Assembly: GCA_963793275.1 (NCBI GenBank)
Contig: CAWBZL010000004.1
Location: 558,001 to 622,000, forward strand
DNA: 64,000 bases
Direction: 5' to 3'
DNA from: Marinirhabdus sp963793275
Lineage (GTDB): Bacteria > Bacteroidota > Bacteroidia > Flavobacteriales > Flavobacteriaceae
The notes beneath the pieces are model-generated. The model was not told where the DNA came from. It did not search any database and saw only the letters and a program-made list of their open reading frames with translations. Below are positions 53,630-61,975 of the stretch, one piece after another (the first letter of the stretch is position 1; each line of letters begins with the position of its first letter). The position numbers and the translations under genes are program-made.

Positions 53630-54697
53630 ATCTGAATACTCCTCCCGCACAGAAAAGGCGCTAAAACCGGAAAATAATTTTACTTTATCCAACTCTTTTT
53701 CAGTAAAATCGTTTTGCCTGCAACTAGGGGCAATCCCGTCTTTCTTTAATTTTTCTGCCAGATATTCCTGCTCGTATTGTCCTGGTGTAGGGATAAAAAA
53801 TGCAGGTTTTTGAAGTATAGCCAAATCCATAAGCGTAGTATAACCAGATCGGGAAACTACAAGCGCACTTTGGTTTACAAGTATTTCCAGCCCTTCGGTT
53901 TTGAGAAAATTGTAGCGGGTGATATTTCTATGTGCCTGAACGGTCTCCTCTTTTTCTATCTTACCTTGTACTACAGCAACAATTTTTTCAGACTCGCAAA
54001 ATATTTCCATACACTTTTCCTCCAGCAATGTGCGCTGCGGCTCGGGACCAGAAAGTAAACAAAGGATATCATATTTTTTAGGCAGTGCTTTTTGAGACAT
54101 TCTGCTCAATGGACCAATGTATTTTACAGGGATAGCTTTGTTGGCTACATGGCCTAATTTTCCGCTTAGATTAATAGATCCGGCAACATCCGGAACCCAA
54201 CATTCGGTAAAGCTTTTAAGTATTTTTTGGTGTATTTTACTACTGAAATAGGAGGTCTTTCCGGACAACACATTTAATTGATGTGTCATAAAAACCGAAG
54301 GTACTTTTTTATTAACAACGCCCCATCGGTTATCGCTAATAATACCTTGTATTTTACCTTCGGTTACCAATTGCTTAACTACGTTTTTTTCGGCTGTTAT
54401 CGTTTTCTTTATGTGCGGAACTTTCAGCAGCAATTTCCACTTTAAAAAGCTTCCTTTTTTGGTATAGGTAACGTTATAGGCAGGGAGTTCTATAAATTCA
54501 AGTGTTGGAAATTCTTTTTTCAGCAATAAAAGAGCCGCGCCATCACTTCCTACCAACACGTTGTAGTCGCTTTTCAACAGTGAGCGTATTATAGGAATAC
54601 ACCGTGTAGCATGCCCTAAACCCCAGTTTAATGGCGCAATGAGTATGGTTTTTTTAGATTTCAGCTGAAATGATAGATAAAAATGAATTTTCGTCAA
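53603..54697 (-). CDS. Glycosyltransferase (GT-B fold, MurG/GT28-like)
   Basis: A 364-residue protein of the GT-B type. The N-terminal half has 'ILIAPLNWGLGHATRCIPII', a glycine-rich loop similar to MurG and related UDP-sugar transferases. A C-terminal nucleotide-sugar pocket is suggested by 'EGLEILVNQSALVVSRSGYTTLMDLAILQKPAFFIPTPGQYEQEYLAEKL' (seen as SRSGYTTLMDLA and TPGQYEQEYLA), the conserved GGxST/E-like region. The start is a TTG at 54697, as no ATG fits before the nucleotide-binding loop. The 3' end overlaps the histidine-kinase gene by 27 nt. Donor and acceptor are unknown. Confidence 0.8.
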   Translation of the reverse strand: MTKIHFYLSFQLKSKKTILIAPLNWGLGHATRCIPIIRSLLKSDYNVLVGSDGAALLLLKKEFPTLEFIELPAYNVTYTKKGSFLKWKLLLKVPHIKKTITAEKNVVKQLVTEGKIQGIISDNRWGVVNKKVPSVFMTHQLNVLSGKTSYFSSKIHQKILKSFTECWVPDVAGSINLSGKLGHVANKAIPVKYIGPLSRMSQKALPKKYDILCLLSGPEPQRTLLEEKCMEIFCESEKIVAVVQGKIEKEETVQAHRNITRYNFLKTEGLEILVNQSALVVSRSGYTTLMDLAILQKPAFFIPTPGQYEQEYLAEKLKKDGIAPSCRQNDFTEKELDKVKLFSGFSAFSVREEYSDLFGLFEGE

Positions 54698-54781
54698 GGT
54701 AAAAAAAACAAAAGTAACTAGAATCTCCCCGAAGTATATTTCCTTAATTTTACCGAATTAGTAAAAATTATATAAAACACT

Positions 54782-55462
54782 GTGGGAAGCAAAAACAAAT
54801 TAAAGCGCTTTAAAGAAAATGAAACCTTCGAAAATGTGGTGCAACCCACGAGGGATGAGGTGACAAGTGGATCTTTTAGCTTAAAAGGAAGTTGGAAAAA
54901 GGATTTCTTTAAAAATGAAAATCCGCTGGTACTGGAATTAGGCTGCGGAAAAGGAGAATACTCGGTAAATCTAGCGCGGAAATACCCCAACAAAAATTTT
55001 TTAGGGATTGATATTAAAGGAGCAAGGTTCTGGAGAGGCGCCAAAACTGCGTTGGAAGAGAAGCTGGAAAATGTAGGTTTTTTGCGTACTCAAATAGAGT
55101 TGGTTACCCTCTTATTTGCTAAAAATGAAGTAGATGAAATTTGGATCACCTTCCCGGATCCACAAATTAAATACAAGCGAACCAAACACCGGCTTACCAA
55201 TCAGGAATTTCTGAACAAGTACCAACATATTTTAAAGCCCGAGGGAATTGTACACTTAAAAACAGATAGTGAGTTTATGCACGGCTATACCTTAGGGCTT
55301 TTACACGGCTTGGATGAAGACATTGAGTATGCTCATCATGATGTGTATGGTAACACAGAGTCGCCGGAAGAAGTTGTTTCAATCCAGACTTTTTACGAGA
55401 GCCAGTATCTTGAAGTAGCTAAGAAGATAACGTATATTCGGTTTAAGTTCCGTCTCAAATAA
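54782..55462 (+). CDS. trmB: tRNA (guanine-N7)-methyltransferase
   Basis: SAM-dependent enzyme that methylates G46 of tRNA. The 226-residue protein starts at a GTG (54782) and has the SAM motif 'LELGCGKGEYS', the acidic 'LGIDIKGARFWRGAKTA' and the TrmB signature 'WITFPDPQIKYKRTKHRL'. Later 'VHLKTDSEFMHGYTL' is also conserved. Length is normal. The following LysE-type gene begins 30 nt after its stop on the same strand. Confidence 0.95.
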   Translation: MGSKNKLKRFKENETFENVVQPTRDEVTSGSFSLKGSWKKDFFKNENPLVLELGCGKGEYSVNLARKYPNKNFLGIDIKGARFWRGAKTALEEKLENVGFLRTQIELVTLLFAKNEVDEIWITFPDPQIKYKRTKHRLTNQEFLNKYQHILKPEGIVHLKTDSEFMHGYTLGLLHGLDEDIEYAHHDVYGNTESPEEVVSIQTFYESQYLEVAKKITYIRFKFRLK

Positions 55463-55492
55463 TTGTATATTGACGGAGCAAACTATCCTTTA

Positions 55493-56122
55493 ATGTCTGT
55501 AATTTTAAACTTTATTATTGGCTTTGTAGCAGCACTTATTGGAGTGATTCCACCCGGATTGCTCAATATGTATGCCGCCAAAGTTAGTGTAAACGAGGGT
55601 CGTAAGCGAGCCTTAATGTTTTCTTTAGGAGTTTGCGTTACCGTTATGTTACAAACGTACATAGCGCTAATTTTTGCCAGATTTTTGGATATGCATCCCG
55701 AATATGTGGATATACTTCAAAAAGTAGGACTTGGAATCTTCATTTGTCTTACCATTTATTTCTTTTTTATAGCAAAAGACACCCGCCGGGAAATGCCCGA
55801 AGAGATGGAAAAACACTCCAAGACAAACCGGTTTTTTTCCGGAATGTTATTGGCAATGCTCAATTTATTGCCTTTGCCGTATTGGTTGTATATAAGTATT
55901 ACGTTTGCAGGTTTTGGGTGGTTTACATTTGACCAGTTTAGTTTACTGGCAGCAGTTTTGGCTTCTGGATTAGGCACGTTAACGATGCTGGTAATATATG
56001 TGTGGTTTTTCAGAAGAACACACAAACCGGAAAAGAAAGGAATGAATATGAATTATATTATTGGCCTTATCACAGCCATCATTTCTGCTATCACATTTTT
56101 TAAAATATTCAGTAACTTTTAA
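55493..56122 (+). CDS. LysE/RhtB-type amino acid exporter
   Basis: Membrane transporter of 209 residues (start ATG 55493; the longer reading begins with TTG at 55463 and adds ten polar residues). Helices are at about 4-26, 40-62, 70-92, 113-135, 145-170 and 185-205. The family opening 'AALIGVIPPGLLNMYAAKVSV' contains the conserved 'PPG' and small-residue pattern of LysE-like exporters. The substrate is unknown; the family exports basic or neutral amino acids or homoserine. It is followed after 2 nt by the alkyltransferase-like gene and is likely co-transcribed with trmB. Confidence 0.85.
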   Translation: MSVILNFIIGFVAALIGVIPPGLLNMYAAKVSVNEGRKRALMFSLGVCVTVMLQTYIALIFARFLDMHPEYVDILQKVGLGIFICLTIYFFFIAKDTRREMPEEMEKHSKTNRFFSGMLLAMLNLLPLPYWLYISITFAGFGWFTFDQFSLLAAVLASGLGTLTMLVIYVWFFRRTHKPEKKGMNMNYIIGLITAIISAITFFKIFSNF

Positions 56123-56124
56123 AC

Positions 56125-56460
56125 ATGGCGGAAGAAGGTTTTTTTGAAAAAGTACACGATGTCGCCGCGCAAATCCCTTACGGTAGAGTGACGAGCTACG
56201 GCGCTATTGCAAAATACCTTGGAGCTGCCGGAAGCGCAAGAATGGTTGGCTGGGCAATGAATGCGTCGGGGAAAAAAGAAGAAGTTCCCGCACACCGTGT
56301 TGTGAATAAAAAAGGACTGCTTACAGGAAAACACCACTTTGAAGGCACCAACTTAATGCAACAACTGTTGGAAAGCGAGGGCGTTGAAGTTATAGACAAC
56401 CAGATTCAAAATTTAGAAACTCTTTTCTGGGATCCTATGACCAACTTATCTCCCCTATAG
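56125..56460 (+). CDS. Alkyltransferase-like protein (MGMT family without acceptor Cys)
   Basis: A 111-residue protein of the O6-alkylguanine-DNA alkyltransferase fold, DNA-binding domain only. It has 'IPYGRVTSYGAIAKYLG', 'ARMVGWAMN', and in place of the catalytic 'PCHRV' motif reads 'PAHRVV' with Ala56. Without the Cys it cannot repair by alkyl transfer. Proteins of this type (Atl) bind O6-alkylguanine and hand it to nucleotide excision repair. The Ala residue is seen; the role is from the family. It follows the LysE-type gene by 2 nt and precedes mrp by 203 nt. Confidence 0.92.
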   Translation: MAEEGFFEKVHDVAAQIPYGRVTSYGAIAKYLGAAGSARMVGWAMNASGKKEEVPAHRVVNKKGLLTGKHHFEGTNLMQQLLESEGVEVIDNQIQNLETLFWDPMTNLSPL

Positions 56461-56633
56461 AGAATTGCCTGCAACGAGGAGGTACGACTATAAGGAAGAT
56501 CGAAAAGGAGTTTTACTTTCCTAATTTTTCAGAAATTCACAAATAGCCGGAGGTATATTTAAACTAGTCATAAATCTTTATGGAAGTATAGTGCTTTTCA
56601 ATCCATCTTTTTTCTATTCCCAATCGTGCGCCG

Positions 56634-56641
56634 TATATTTG
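56634..56641 (+). promoter_or_regulatory. -7 element for the mrp operon
   Basis: TATATTTG matches TAnnTTTG, 22 nt before the mrp ATG; a TTT lies 20 nt upstream (56611-56613). The 150 bp before it hold nothing recognisable. Confidence 0.5.
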
Positions 56642-56663
56642 CAACTTAGAATCAATCTTAATA

Positions 56664-57800
56664 ATGAAATTCAATAAGCACGACATTTTTAAAGCGTTAG
56701 AAACTATATCGCTTGCAGGAGAAGGAAAGAATATGGTAGAGAGTGGTGCCGTGCTGAACGTAATCACTTTTGCAGACGAAGTTATTGTGGATATTAAAAT
56801 GACTACCCCCGCTATGCACATTAAAAAACGTGCAGAGGAGGATATAATTAAAACAATCCACGAAAAAGTTTCTGCAGATGCGCAGGTAAAGGTAAATATT
56901 AAAGTAGAAGCACCCGCCAAGGATAATGCCAACTTAATAAAAGGAAAGCCTGTTCCGGGTATTAAAAATATTATTGCTGTAGCTTCGGGAAAAGGAGGTG
57001 TAGGAAAATCTACTGTAACGGCAAATATGGCAGTAACGCTCGCCAAAATGGGATTTAAAGTAGGCCTGTTGGATGCAGATATTTACGGACCTTCCATTCC
57101 AATTATGTTCGATGTTTTTAATGAACGGCCGCTTTCAGTAACCATTGATGGAAAAAGCAAAATGAAGCCTGTAGAAAATTATGGGGTTAAAGTGCTTTCC
57201 ATTGGTTTCTTTACCAAGCCTAATCAGGCGGTTATCTGGAGAGGTCCCATGGCTTCTAAAGCATTAAACCAGCTAATTTTCGATGCTGCCTGGGGCGAGT
57301 TGGATTTTATGTTGTTGGATCTTCCTCCGGGAACAGGAGATATCCATTTAAGTATAATGCAATCGTTACCCATCACAGGAGCAGTTGTTGTAAGCACCCC
57401 GCAAACAGTAGCATTAGCTGATGCCAGAAAAGGGATAGCAATGTTTCAGCAGGAAAATATACAGGTACCAGTATTGGGAGTGATTGAGAATATGTCTTAT
57501 TTTACCCCGGAAGAATTACCGGACAATAAATATTATATTTTCGGAAACGGAGGCGCAAAAAACCTTGCTGAAGATCTTGAAGTACCCTTTTTAGGTGAAA
57601 TACCACTGGTGCAAAGCATACGGGAAGCTGGAGATGTAGGTAGACCGGCAGCATTACAAACCGGGTCACCAACCGAAGCTGCTTTTGAAGTATTAACCAG
57701 AAATGTAGTTGCCGAAACGGTAAGAAGAAATGATACATTACCTCCAACTGAAGCTATTAAAATAACAACAATGGCTGGTTGTAGCGCCGTTAAAAAATAA
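56664..57800 (+). CDS. Mrp/NBP35-family P-loop Fe-S carrier
   Basis: P-loop ATPase of the Mrp/ApbC/Nbp35 type, which carries and delivers Fe-S clusters. The 378-residue protein has an N-terminal DUF59 (MIP18-like) domain (about 1-85), the deviant Walker A 'GKGGVGKST' at 109-117, the switch 'LLDADIYGPSIP' and 'LPPGTGDIHLS'. A CxxC pair common in ApbC is not seen; only one Cys occurs near the end ('MAGCSAVKK'). The next gene, 2 nt later, is a minimal Nfu protein. An Fe-S assembly operon continuing to the ferredoxin at 59135 is likely. Confidence 0.94.
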   Translation: MKFNKHDIFKALETISLAGEGKNMVESGAVLNVITFADEVIVDIKMTTPAMHIKKRAEEDIIKTIHEKVSADAQVKVNIKVEAPAKDNANLIKGKPVPGIKNIIAVASGKGGVGKSTVTANMAVTLAKMGFKVGLLDADIYGPSIPIMFDVFNERPLSVTIDGKSKMKPVENYGVKVLSIGFFTKPNQAVIWRGPMASKALNQLIFDAAWGELDFMLLDLPPGTGDIHLSIMQSLPITGAVVVSTPQTVALADARKGIAMFQQENIQVPVLGVIENMSYFTPEELPDNKYYIFGNGGAKNLAEDLEVPFLGEIPLVQSIREAGDVGRPAALQTGSPTEAAFEVLTRNVVAETVRRNDTLPPTEAIKITTMAGCSAVKK

Positions 57801-57802
57801 CT

Positions 57803-58042
57803 ATGGACGATTCATTACACATTAAAGTAGAAGCCGCACTGGAAGAAATAAGACCTTTCCTGCAAAGTGATGGTGGCGATATTGCGTTACTTTCTATAGA
57901 AGACGGAAAAATTGTAAAAGTACAATTACAGGGGGCTTGTGTGGGTTGTTCCGTAAACCAAATGACCTTAAAAAGTGGCGTTGAAATGACCATTAAAAAA
58001 CACGCCCCGCAAATTGAACAGGTCATAAATGTTGAAGCATAA
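57803..58042 (+). CDS. Minimal NifU/Nfu C-terminal protein
   Basis: A 79-residue protein that is only the Nfu cluster-binding domain: 'IRPFLQSDGGDIALL' and the CxxC site (Cys46, Cys49) in 'LQGACVGCSVNQMTLKSG' (seen as GACVGC). It probably dimerises to hold a 4Fe-4S cluster and passes it on. It lies 2 nt after mrp and 38 nt before the flavin reductase gene, pointing to a shared Fe-S role. It is distinct from the larger three-domain NifU at 3557. Confidence 0.94.
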   Translation: MDDSLHIKVEAALEEIRPFLQSDGGDIALLSIEDGKIVKVQLQGACVGCSVNQMTLKSGVEMTIKKHAPQIEQVINVEA

Positions 58043-58080
58043 AAAATAGTATTCCGCTGCATACTGAGCGGAACAAAAGT

Positions 58081-59133
58081 ATGATAAAAACAGACATTCT
58101 AATAATAGGCGCAGGCCCAACAGGATTATTTACCGTTTTTGAAGCAGGCTTACTAAAACTTAAATGCCATTTAATTGACGCATTGCCACAACCCGGCGGA
58201 CAATGTTCTGAGATTTACCCGAAAAAACCCATTTACGATATTCCTGCTTTTCCTGAAATTCTTGCGGGCGATCTGGTGTCTAATTTAATGAAACAAATTA
58301 AGCCGTTTCAACCAGGATTCACCCTAGGAGAACGCGCACAAACTATTGAAAAACTGGAAGACGATTCGTTCGTAGTTACTACAAATAAGGGAACAAAGCA
58401 CCATGCACCCATAGTTGCCATTGCAGGCGGTCTGGGAAGTTTTGAGCCCCGAAAACCCCCAATTACTAGTATTTCAGCATACGAAGACAACGGAGTAGAA
58501 TACATTATTAGAGATCCCGAGTTGTATCGAAATAAAAAAGTTGTGATCGCTGGTGGTGGTGACAGCGCCCTGGATTGGAGTATTTTCCTGACAGATGTAG
58601 CCGAAAAAGTCACCCTTGTCCATCGTAGAAATGAATTTAGAGGCGCGTTAGATTCCGTAGAAAAAGTTCAGGAGTTAAAAAATGCAGGAAAAATAGAACT
58701 CATTACCCCTGCTGAAATTATCGATATAGTGGGTGATGCTAACGTTGAAGGTGTTTCTATTAAAAGAGGTGCCGAAGTTTTTAACAAAGAATGTGATCAT
58801 TTTATTCCGTTATTCGGATTGGCACCAAAGTTAGGTCCTATTGCAGATTGGGGCCTGGAAATTGAAAAAAATGCCATAAAAGTAGATAATACCCTGGATT
58901 ACCAAACCAACATCCCCGGGATCTATGCTATAGGTGATGTTAATACGTATCCAGGTAAATTAAAACTGATTTTATGTGGTTTTCACGAGGCAACCCTCAT
59001 GTGTCAAAGTGCCTACCAACGTATCTTCCCGGATAAGCGCTACGTCATGAAATACACAACCGTAGGTGGTGTAGAAGGTTTTGATGGAAGTAAAAAAGAA
59101 GCCCCAAAAGCTGTTGTAAAATCGATAAATTAA
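58081..59133 (+). CDS. NAD(P)/FAD-dependent oxidoreductase, thioredoxin-reductase-like (probable ferredoxin reductase)
   Basis: A two-dinucleotide-domain flavoprotein of 350 residues: FAD motif 'ILIIGAGPTGLFTV' (N terminus), 'DALPQPGGQCSEIYPKKP' and 'YDIPAFPEI', then the NAD(P) motif 'VVIAGGGDSALDWSIF' and 'VTLVHRRNEFRG'. Late comes 'GIYAIGDVNTYPGKLKLIL'. It lacks the redox CxxC of thioredoxin reductase and matches the ferredoxin-NADP reductase subtype of that fold. The ferredoxin gene follows after 1 nt, so the two are very probably reductase and electron carrier for Fe-S or hydroxylase chemistry. Confidence 0.92.
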   Translation: MIKTDILIIGAGPTGLFTVFEAGLLKLKCHLIDALPQPGGQCSEIYPKKPIYDIPAFPEILAGDLVSNLMKQIKPFQPGFTLGERAQTIEKLEDDSFVVTTNKGTKHHAPIVAIAGGLGSFEPRKPPITSISAYEDNGVEYIIRDPELYRNKKVVIAGGGDSALDWSIFLTDVAEKVTLVHRRNEFRGALDSVEKVQELKNAGKIELITPAEIIDIVGDANVEGVSIKRGAEVFNKECDHFIPLFGLAPKLGPIADWGLEIEKNAIKVDNTLDYQTNIPGIYAIGDVNTYPGKLKLILCGFHEATLMCQSAYQRIFPDKRYVMKYTTVGGVEGFDGSKKEAPKAVVKSIN

Positions 59134-59134
59134 G

Positions 59135-59467
59135 TTGAAAGATATTACAATTTATATTACAGACCGTAACGGTGAGACTCACGAAGTACTCGCCCCAACC
59201 GATATGAATATGAATCTCATGGAAATAATTCGTTCTTTTGAATTGGCAGAAGAGGGAACTATTGGGATATGTGGTGGTATGGCTATGTGTGCATCTTGCC
59301 AATGTTATATTGAAAGCGATCACGAGTTACCGGAAATGAGCTATGACGAAGATTTAATGCTTGCTGAAGCATTTCACGTAGAAGACAACAGCCGTTTAGG
59401 TTGCCAGATTTTTATGACTGAGAATTTAGATGGGTTAAAAGCAACACTCGCCCCTGCCGAAGTTTAA
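59135..59467 (+). CDS. 2Fe-2S ferredoxin (adrenodoxin/putidaredoxin type)
   Basis: A 110-residue [2Fe-2S] ferredoxin. The cluster ligands are Cys46, Cys52 and Cys55 (CX5CX2C, 'GICGGMAMCASC') and Cys90 ('SRLGC'), the adrenodoxin pattern, not the plant CX4CX2C. The start is a TTG one nucleotide after the reductase stop; no ATG is available upstream in frame. It probably takes electrons from the upstream flavin reductase. In flavobacteria such ferredoxins may serve Fe-S assembly or oxygenases; none is adjacent here. The last 4 nt overlap the convergent SGNH hydrolase gene. Confidence 0.93.
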   Translation: MKDITIYITDRNGETHEVLAPTDMNMNLMEIIRSFELAEEGTIGICGGMAMCASCQCYIESDHELPEMSYDEDLMLAEAFHVEDNSRLGCQIFMTENLDGLKATLAPAEV

Positions 59468-60171
59468 TCTATCCTTTGTCTTGCTCTACTAAATAATCTA
59501 TCCACAAATAATTTGTACGCTTTCGCCGAAGGATGTAATCCGTCGTTAGCAACCAGTTCCGGATTTTTTAATCCCTGTCTTGTAATATCTGTAATGTTTT
59601 GAAATGTTACTCCTTTTTGTTCGGCAACCTGCTGTGCATAGGTGTTATACTGGTCAATTTCTTCTGAAATTTTCTGAGCGTTCCCATTATTTTCTCCAAA
59701 AGGTGTAAACGCATAATCCGGGATTGAAACTACTATCACATTGTTTTTATCGCCTTTCGCAAATTCAATTGCCATATCCAGTAACTTAGGAAATTCTTCT
59801 TCATAGACAGAAAACGGCTTCCCCTGAAACTGATTATTTACGCCAATAAGCAACGTAACCAGGTCGTAATTGCTGGTAGGGTTTTCAGTAGCGATTGCAC
59901 TTAACAAATTTGTTGTGGTCCAGCCTGTCCGTGCAATTATTTTGTATGTACCTTTTTTATTTAAACGTTCACTCAACGAATCCTGTAACTGAAAAGGAAA
60001 ATTTTGGGTAGCTGCAACACTTTCGCCAATGGTATAACTATCACCAAGTGCTAAATAGGTGAAATCTGCTTCGGCCGAAGCACTTTCTTTATTTTCATCA
60101 TTATTAGAACAGGAAAGAAATCCTAAAAAAGTGAATACTATAATAGCAGTAATGGTAACTAGTGTTTTCAT
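59464..60171 (-). CDS. SGNH/GDSL hydrolase lipoprotein
   Basis: A 235-residue esterase of the SGNH family with a lipoprotein signal (lipobox Cys21, 'GFLSCSN'). Block I is 'LALGDSYTIGE' with nucleophile Ser45, block III is 'LIGVNNQF' and block V 'NDGLHPSAKAY' holds the catalytic Asp and His. The family acts on lipids, acyl sugars or polysaccharide esters. Unlike the frameshifted lipase at 26383 this gene is intact. It overlaps the ferredoxin gene by 4 nt on the opposite strand and follows the metallophosphoesterase by 17 nt on the same strand. Confidence 0.9.
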   Translation of the reverse strand: MKTLVTITAIIVFTFLGFLSCSNNDENKESASAEADFTYLALGDSYTIGESVAATQNFPFQLQDSLSERLNKKGTYKIIARTGWTTTNLLSAIATENPTSNYDLVTLLIGVNNQFQGKPFSVYEEEFPKLLDMAIEFAKGDKNNVIVVSIPDYAFTPFGENNGNAQKISEEIDQYNTYAQQVAEQKGVTFQNITDITRQGLKNPELVANDGLHPSAKAYKLFVDRLFSRARQRID

Positions 60172-60188
60172 ATTTAAAAATACGAAAG

Positions 60189-61091
60189 TTATCTTGACTC
60201 GGTTTTATAAGATATGAGCTTTTGTGGTCTTTCCAGTAATCTTCTAATTACTTTAAGGGTGCCGTCTTCTGTGGTAGCAATGTGCCATTTTATAAGGGAT
60301 ATAGCCCCGTTTTCAATTTCCAGTCCTGTAATGCTTCTGGGATGAACGCAGCTCCCATCATTAAAGTATGCAATATCGCCCGGTTCTGGAAAACGTGGGC
60401 GGTGTGTATGTCCCGTGATAGTAAAAAGGTTCTGGTTTTCAATAATCCAGCGCTTGGTACGGCGTTCTACCTTAATTAGTTCCCGGTAATTTTTTGCGGG
60501 ACTGGTAGGGTCTCCAATCCCAAAAATTTGTAGTTGTCTCCATAGCGCACGCACCATAAAGCGATTAAATTTCCAACCTACATAATTCATCCACTCTGCC
60601 TGATGGCCGTGTACCATGAAGATTTCCTGTCCGTTGGTTTCGTGTTTTAAAATTAACCCTTCAGTAAACGTAATCCCCGGAAAAAGGGGTTCTTCTTTGC
60701 CTGTTACCTTGTTAAAATAACTGTAGAGATGCTTTTCAACAAAACGTTCATTTCGGTATACCATATCGTGATTTCCTACAATACGGTGCAACCTGCTATC
60801 CTGAAAAAACAATCGCATAAGATCGAATACATTTTTATGCGCTTCAAGGATTTCTTTGAATTCAATATTCTCCCAAAGTTCATCACCATCGCCCAATTCG
60901 CAATAGGTAAATCCTTCGTTGTAATAATGTTTTAAAGCGTGGTAATATATGTTTCGGTTGTTAGCAAAATCGTCGGCAAAACTATTGTCCCCACGGTGGC
61001 AATCGCTAAAAATGATAAACTTTGAAGCATCATTAAAGGGAATGCGCTTGGCAGTTTTGTAGGCGTTGCTAAAACGTTTGCGGGAAGACAT
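60189..61091 (-). CDS. Calcineurin-like metallophosphoesterase
   Basis: A 300-residue cytoplasmic enzyme of the calcineurin-like family. Metal ligands appear in order: 'IIFSDCHRGD' (an altered form of DxHxG with Cys in the x position), 'GDGDELWEN', 'IVGNHDMVY' (GNHD), 'MVHGHQAEW' and 'ITGHTHRPRF' (GHTH). The set is complete for two-metal catalysis. The pattern is close to the UDP-2,3-diacylglucosamine hydrolase (LpxH)-like subgroup. Since Bacteroidota make lipid A, an LpxH-type role is possible but not established. It lies 17 nt before the SGNH hydrolase and 39 nt after the DUF3050 gene. Confidence 0.88.
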   Translation of the reverse strand: MSSRKRFSNAYKTAKRIPFNDASKFIIFSDCHRGDNSFADDFANNRNIYYHALKHYYNEGFTYCELGDGDELWENIEFKEILEAHKNVFDLMRLFFQDSRLHRIVGNHDMVYRNERFVEKHLYSYFNKVTGKEEPLFPGITFTEGLILKHETNGQEIFMVHGHQAEWMNYVGWKFNRFMVRALWRQLQIFGIGDPTSPAKNYRELIKVERRTKRWIIENQNLFTITGHTHRPRFPEPGDIAYFNDGSCVHPRSITGLEIENGAISLIKWHIATTEDGTLKVIRRLLERPQKLISYKTESR

Positions 61092-61130
61092 ACTTGTTTC
61101 GTTTGCCTAAAGATACAATTTGCCGGTAAG

Positions 61131-61904
61131 TTAAACGGTGGCAACGGTAGTGATTTCTTTTAAGATCCCATCCCATAATCTTTTTCGGATTTCTAATGCT
61201 CTTTTTGAAACCTCGATTACTTCCATCCATTTTTCTTCTGTATCGCAAAGCTGTGTTACCATTTGTAATGCCATGGGACCATGCTCATCTCCATCCAATT
61301 CAATATGGCGATCGAAATAGTATTTAAATTCGGTAAGGTCTTCTTCAGGAAATTTTTGCTGAATATTCTGAATCATCACCGAGAACATTTCAGGAATTAG
61401 ATCTTCCCGCCCAAAAGTAAAAGTGGCTGCAATAGTATGTAATTTTTTGCTTTCAATAATTTCAAATGTAAAGCTTAAAAATTGTTTTATACCTGCGGCC
61501 ATATCCGAAGATTCGATGTATTGTAACGGGCTTTCGGTTGTAGTGATTTCAGCTACAAATTGATGAACCGGCGCTATGGTTGCCCCGGCTTTTTTCATAG
61601 CGTCCAAATACATTTCATAATGGCTTTGGCGTTCACCTTTTATATTGATATCGGTTTCTTCTGCGAGTACTATTTCATTAATAAGATAACGGGTTTCCGG
61701 ATTACCTACAGGCTTCCACGGAAGCGTTGTGCACGTTAGCCCTTGTTGCAAAGCTTTAAGAAGTGACATAAAATCCCAAACAGCAAATACATGGTGCTCC
61801 ATAAAAACACGAAGGTGCATCGGATGAGATATTTGGTGATACAATGGGTGGGCAAGAAGCTCTTTTTGCAAGGGAGCGATTGCTTTTTCTACGTTGGAAA
61901 TCAT
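61131..61904 (-). CDS. DUF3050 family protein
   Basis: A 257-residue, mostly helical protein of the DUF3050 family with no signal peptide. Several His/Glu pairs are notable: 'FMEHHVFAVWDFMSLLKALQ' (seen as MEHHVFAVWDF), 'VLAEETDINI', 'SHYEMYLDAM', and 'DRHIELDGDEHGPMA'. This spacing resembles heme-oxygenase-like diiron proteins, which use such residues as metal ligands, but that is my inference. The family has no known reaction. It lies between the acyl-CoA dehydrogenase terminator and the metallophosphoesterase, with its stop 39 nt before the latter start. Confidence 0.85.
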   Translation of the reverse strand: MISNVEKAIAPLQKELLAHPLYHQISHPMHLRVFMEHHVFAVWDFMSLLKALQQGLTCTTLPWKPVGNPETRYLINEIVLAEETDINIKGERQSHYEMYLDAMKKAGATIAPVHQFVAEITTTESPLQYIESSDMAAGIKQFLSFTFEIIESKKLHTIAATFTFGREDLIPEMFSVMIQNIQQKFPEEDLTEFKYYFDRHIELDGDEHGPMALQMVTQLCDTEEKWMEVIEVSKRALEIRKRLWDGILKEITTVATV

Positions 61905-61924
61905 GTAAGCAAAAAATTAAAATT

Positions 61925-61953
61925 AAAAAGGCCTCATATAGAAGATGAAGCCT
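61925..61953 (-). terminator. Terminator of the acyl-CoA dehydrogenase gene
   Basis: On the minus strand AGGCTTCAT pairs with ATGAGGCCT (9 bp, one G-T pair) around a 7-nt loop, followed by T5. It lies 22 nt after the acyl-CoA dehydrogenase stop. Confidence 0.8.
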
Positions 61954-61975
61954 CGTTTTGAAAATACCTTATATA

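Noticed and set aside
56564..57046. Minus-strand open frame of 160 codons overlapping the mrp start
   Set aside because: It covers the mrp promoter and conserved N-terminal domain in antisense; no motif, and mrp is certain.
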